Shown here piece by piece: positions 61,341 to 64,000 of a stretch of DNA of 64,000 nt. The first letter of the stretch is position 1; the number at the start of each line of letters is the position of its first letter. This stretch comes from Acidimicrobiales bacterium (GTDB lineage: Bacteria > Actinomycetota > Acidimicrobiia > Acidimicrobiales > MedAcidi-G1). Where the stretch lies: positions 124,001 through 188,000 of the forward strand of contig JAAZZG010000002.1 of the NCBI GenBank assembly GCA_014237715.1, written 5' to 3'. Both the position numbers and the translations under genes were made by a program. The notes under the pieces were generated by a model that saw only the letters and a list, made by a program, of their open reading frames with translations, ran no database searches and was not told the DNA's origin.

Positions 61341-61506
61341 CGGGGCCGAACCCTAGAAGACCGGCCCGGCCATCGCGCCCTTTACGGGGGTTTTCGGTCC
61401 GATGTGAGAGAACTCTCCCTGCAGGGACACCTGCACGGGCGGAGCGACCACTCTCCGGGTCGCCCCCACGGAGAGCACGTAAGCAGAAAGCAGAGCACCG
61501 AGAACC

Positions 61507-61833
61507 ATGAGCACCCAGTTATTGGAGTTCAATCCCATCAGTCCCCTAGCCGCCTCACCCACGGCAGAAGGAGCGGCGTCGGCCTGGATGGCGCGCGGCG
61601 CCTGCGCCCAGAGCGACCCGAACGTTTTCTTCCCCCACGACGGTGTGGGCGTGGAGATCGCCAAGGCGATCTGCTCCGACTGCCGGGCAACCAGCCCCTG
61701 TCTGGAGTATGCGCTGGCCCATCGAATCGAGCACGGGGTCTGGGGTGGCTGCTCGGAGCGCCAGCGTCGACGCATCCTCCGGGACCGTCGGGCGGCCGCC
61801 CGTTCGAACGGCCTGGTGGCCGTGGCGGCCTGA
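61507..61833 (+). CDS. WhiB family Fe-S transcriptional regulator 1
   Basis: A 108-residue Wbl protein. The four Fe-S ligands are Cys33, Cys56, Cys59 and Cys65 (ICSDCRATSPCLEYA), followed by the GVWGG turn and a basic DNA-binding tail RQRRRILRDRRAA. It binds the primary sigma factor in actinobacteria. It is divergent from the phosphate transporter gene, with 166 bp between. Confidence 0.92.
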   Translation: MSTQLLEFNPISPLAASPTAEGAASAWMARGACAQSDPNVFFPHDGVGVEIAKAICSDCRATSPCLEYALAHRIEHGVWGGCSERQRRRILRDRRAAARSNGLVAVAA

Positions 61834-61932
61834 TTCTTGTTTTGATCCCGGTGGGCTGCCGTGAGGCAGCATCCGGCCGGTTACGGGGCGTTCCCCCTCT
61901 CGCCCCGGTGCAGGGCCTCCCTGCGGCAGCGA

Positions 61933-61955
61933 CCCCGACGATCCAATCGTCGGGG
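61933..61955 (+). terminator. Strong intrinsic terminator after WhiB gene
   Basis: CCCCGACGAT - CCA - ATCGTCGGGG is a perfect 10-bp stem with 3-base loop, followed by TTTCTGTCGTTTT. It lies 100 bases downstream of the plus-strand WhiB gene and before the convergent gene ending at 62016. Confidence 0.88.
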
Positions 61956-62015
61956 TTTCTGTCGTTTTGGCCACAGCTGGTGGACCAGAACGGAGTCGGT
62001 GGCAGAAATCGAAGC

Positions 62016-62303
62016 TCAGGCTGAGGCCTGGCTCTCCTCCTCCTCGTAGCCGAGGTCCCAGGAAATGAGCACGTTCTCGCGCTCGGCGTCTCGGTTGATT
62101 CGTTCCCGGTTACGTCGGAACTGCGGATCGTGGGGCGGCAGCAGCATCAGCCGGGCCTGCACACGATCACGGAACAACTCGATCATCTGCGGATCGCCGA
62201 AACTGGACCGGACCTCCCAGTGGGGGGCTGACGGACCGAGGTAGACGACGTTCACGTCGCCGACCGGCGGCTGGGGTGGAAGATCGTCGGGGAAGGTGCT
62301 CAT
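62016..62303 (-). CDS. Conserved actinobacterial hypothetical protein
   Basis: A 95-residue soluble protein. The central part HWEVRSSFGDPQMIELFRDR and an acidic C-terminus (DLGYEEEESQASA) are visible. No signal peptide or membrane segment. It is on the same strand as the tatA gene, 71 bp downstream of it. Function is not known. Confidence 0.65.
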   Translation of the reverse strand: MSTFPDDLPPQPPVGDVNVVYLGPSAPHWEVRSSFGDPQMIELFRDRVQARLMLLPPHDPQFRRNRERINRDAERENVLISWDLGYEEEESQASA

Positions 62304-62374
62304 GGGCGGGGAGTGTACCGGTGGCCCGCCGGGGCTTGGCTGGGGTCGAAAGGTCGGAGCGCCACGTGGGGCGT

Positions 62375-62575
62375 CTACTCCTGGTCCTTCTCCTGTTGGG
62401 CCTTCGACTGGTCGTCGGCTTCCGCCTGGCCCTCGGCCAGCCCCCGTTGGAGCTCCTTCTGGGCCTTGCCGAGGTTGCGGGCCAGCTTCGGTATCTGGTT
62501 CCCACCGAATAGGACTAGGGCGATGACCGCCACGATGATCAGTTCCTGGGTCCCCAAGAATGCAAGCGTGTTCAT
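62375..62575 (-). CDS. tatA: Sec-independent protein translocase TatA
   Basis: A 66-residue protein with the TatA layout: hydrophobic helix QELIIVAVIALVLFGGNQIP, the FGxxKLP-like turn, an amphipathic helix KLARNLGKAQKELQRG and a charged tail. It forms the Tat channel with TatC, which is not present here. A Tat-type signal exists on the importer receptor at 3606. Confidence 0.88.
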   Translation of the reverse strand: MNTLAFLGTQELIIVAVIALVLFGGNQIPKLARNLGKAQKELQRGLAEGQAEADDQSKAQQEKDQE

Positions 62576-62655
62576 GGAGCGACTCTACCTACTGGCCCGG
62601 TCACCCGATTGCCCGGTCTCTCTGACGCTCGATGCCGGCCCCGGGGGGACGATCC

Positions 62656-62940
62656 TCAGACAGCCTCGGCGGTCCGGGCAGCAGCCTGCCGTTCAAGGGC
62701 CCGCTGGCGACGGATGCGACGACGTTCACGCTCGCTCATACCACCCCAGATGCCAAACTTCTCGCCGTTGGCCAGCGCATACTCCAGGCAGTCCTCCTGA
62801 ACGATGCAGCCCCGGCACACCTCCTTGGCTTCCCGCGTGCTCGCCCCACGCTCGGGAAAGAACAGGTCGGGATCCACGCCGAGACAGTTCGACGAATCCT
62901 TCCAATCGGTATCCAGGTCGGGTTTTGCGATGATCCCCAT
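62656..62940 (-). CDS. WhiB family Fe-S transcriptional regulator 2
   Basis: A 94-residue Wbl protein from ATG 62940. Ligands are Cys19, Cys42, Cys45 and Cys51 (EVCRGCIVQEDCLEYAL), followed by FGIWGGMSERERRRIRR. The frame to 63090 adds residues not seen in Wbl proteins. The promoter at 63040-63069 lies upstream, implying a leader of about 90 bases. Very common in actinobacterial cores. Confidence 0.9.
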   Translation of the reverse strand: MGIIAKPDLDTDWKDSSNCLGVDPDLFFPERGASTREAKEVCRGCIVQEDCLEYALANGEKFGIWGGMSERERRRIRRQRALERQAAARTAEAV

Positions 62941-63039
62941 GTTGTTGATCCGCCTTTCACCGGTCGATCGACCGGTCGTTCCGGTCGCCGGGGCCAGTCT
63001 CGGTCCCCCCAGAACCCCCGGAAGGGTTCCGTCCATGGA

Positions 63040-63069
63040 ATTACACCACTGTGATTCCCTGAATTGCAA
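63040..63069 (-). promoter_or_regulatory. Predicted sigma70-type promoter with overlapping dyad for the WhiB gene
   Basis: On the minus strand TTGCAA (63064-63069) and TGTAAT (63040-63045) are separated by 18 bp, a good -35/-10 pair pointing at the gene starting at 62940. A 22-bp imperfect palindrome with arms GGAAT(T/C)ACA covers 63037-63058, so a repressor or co-regulator could bind there. This is the main content of the 303-bp gap 62941-63243; no gene is seen in it. Confidence 0.6.
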
Positions 63070-63243
63070 GGGAAATCTGGGATTTTCCAATCAATTCAAC
63101 GTCGGGAGCGAACCGTCCGACGCTGTTCCACAAGGTCCCCAGCACGTCCCCGACCAGCAAGCACCAGTCGACCAGCCCGTAACGTCATCGGTACCACCCG
63201 CCGCGCCTCATCGGACGCGCCCCACACAGACCCGGAAGTGACC

Positions 63244-64000
63244 ATGCCCATCAACCCAGACGCCGTTGGATCAGTCGGCGAACCGACCGAGATCTCCTGG
63301 ACCTCCAAGCAGAGCCTGTTGTACTCCCTCGGTATCGGTGCCGGCGTGGCCGACCCGACCGGCTTCGAACTGGAGTTCACGACCGAGAACTCCGATGGGG
63401 TTCGCCAGCGGGCCTTTCCAACCCAGGGTGTGGTCATGGGCGGAGGCGGCACCCCCGACTTCGGCAGCTTCAACCCGGTCTTCCTGCTACACGCTGAACA
63501 GTCCATCACCTGTCACCGGGAGATTCCCGCCGAGGGCACCGGCATCGCCACTGGGAAGATCGGCCCGATCTGGGACAAAGGCAAGGCGGCGCTCGTCTAC
63601 CTCGAGACCGACGTGACCGACTCCGCCGGCAAACCACTGTGGTCGACCAGCGCAGGGCTCTTTCTGGGCGGTGAGGGCGGCTGGGGCGGGGACCGTGGTC
63701 CGTCAGCCGACTGGGCGGCGCCGGACCGTGACGCCGACCATGTCGTCTCCTACGCCACCCGGGCCGACCAGGCCCTGCTGTACCGCCTCAGCGGCGACCG
63801 CAACCCGCTGCACTCCGACCCGACGTTCGCCTCGGCCGCCGGCTTCGACAATCCGATTCTCCACGGCCTGTGCACCTACGGATTCACCGGCAGGGCCCTA
63901 CTCCACGCGACGTGTGGTTCGGACCCTGCCCGATTCGGCGGCATGGGCGGCCGATTCAAGTCGCCGGTCATGCCCGGCGAGGTACTCGACGTCCATGCAT
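63244..64000 (+). CDS. MaoC-like dehydratase, 5' part
   Basis: An open frame of at least 252 codons that runs off the window; ATG 63244 or GTG 63238 starts it. The N-terminal half is a first hot-dog domain (TSKQSLLYSLGIGAGVADP), and residues from about 160 contain the hydratase-2 motif LLYRLSGDRNPLHSDP followed by ASAAGFDNPILHGLCTYG, with Asp and His catalytic residues. This is the double hot-dog arrangement of (R)-specific enoyl-CoA hydratases. It is divergent from the WhiB gene. Confidence 0.87.
   Translation, partial: MPINPDAVGSVGEPTEISWTSKQSLLYSLGIGAGVADPTGFELEFTTENSDGVRQRAFPTQGVVMGGGGTPDFGSFNPVFLLHAEQSITCHREIPAEGTGIATGKIGPIWDKGKAALVYLETDVTDSAGKPLWSTSAGLFLGGEGGWGGDRGPSADWAAPDRDADHVVSYATRADQALLYRLSGDRNPLHSDPTFASAAGFDNPILHGLCTYGFTGRALLHATCGSDPARFGGMGGRFKSPVMPGEVLDVHA

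Overview
This is a GC-rich, gene-dense bacterial chromosome segment with about 64 protein genes, one tRNA and no insertion sequence, phage gene or CRISPR array. Two WhiB-type iron-sulfur regulators, a UPF0182 membrane protein, a YlbL-type PDZ/Lon protease, a DUF2342 zinc protease and a TatA subunit point to an actinobacterium. The many osmolyte and methylamine genes suggest an aerobic marine heterotroph, perhaps of the Acidimicrobiia; that placement is inference.

Left part (1-34,235): a catabolic region made of several separate transcription units. A psuG end and a YtcJ-like amidohydrolase come first. Then a polyamine/opine-type ABC importer, a Rieske oxygenase and a cupin are bracketed by a TetR regulator and two copies of the same operator (3532-3553 and 7804-7821). 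Next are an acetolactate-synthase-like ThDP enzyme followed by a 41-codon ORF, an SDR / FAD oxidase / HisC-like aminotransferase operon, sulfoacetaldehyde acetyltransferase (xsc), and an ectoine hydrolase (doeA) coupled to an M20 deacetylase. An eight-gene minus-strand run follows (LysR, M20 deacylase, acyl-CoA dehydrogenase-like protein, RidA, Rieske oxygenase, DUF1028, PhyH dioxygenase, MttB-like methyltransferase). Divergent from the LysR gene is a tightly coupled operon of PhyH dioxygenase, alpha/beta hydrolase, ThDP enzyme and LLM oxidoreductase.

Middle part (34,236-45,832): the most striking gene is an AhpD-like protein at 34268-34819 on the minus strand. Its reading frame is broken only by one TGA, which sits exactly where the second cysteine of the CxxC motif belongs. 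A perfect hairpin with a GGUCU loop lies 13 nt behind the TGA, the geometry of a bacterial SECIS element. I read it as a selenoprotein with a CxxU redox centre, not a pseudogene. Around it are SRPBCC, DUF1326/DUF2182, hot-dog and FAD oxidoreductase genes, an initiator tRNA-Met, an orphan cytoplasmic PhnD-like protein, and an IclR regulator facing a dimethylglycine dehydrogenase-like gene that overlaps a second MttB homologue.

Right part (45,833-64,000): mostly housekeeping or actinobacterial core genes: lipoprotein, UPF0182, YlbL, HEAT-repeat protein, MreB-like protein, MoaE, epimerase, DUF2342 protease, MFS transporter, SurE, PhoU and Na/phosphate cotransporter, two WhiB proteins, TatA, and the start of a MaoC-like dehydratase.

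Taken together, the left and middle parts look built to import and strip nitrogenous and sulfonated osmolytes (ectoine, betaine-like N-methyl compounds, sulfoacetaldehyde precursors). N-demethylation would be done by Rieske oxygenases, MttB homologues and flavin dehydrogenases, and deacylation by M20 enzymes. Substrates other than ectoine and sulfoacetaldehyde are not settled by the sequence.
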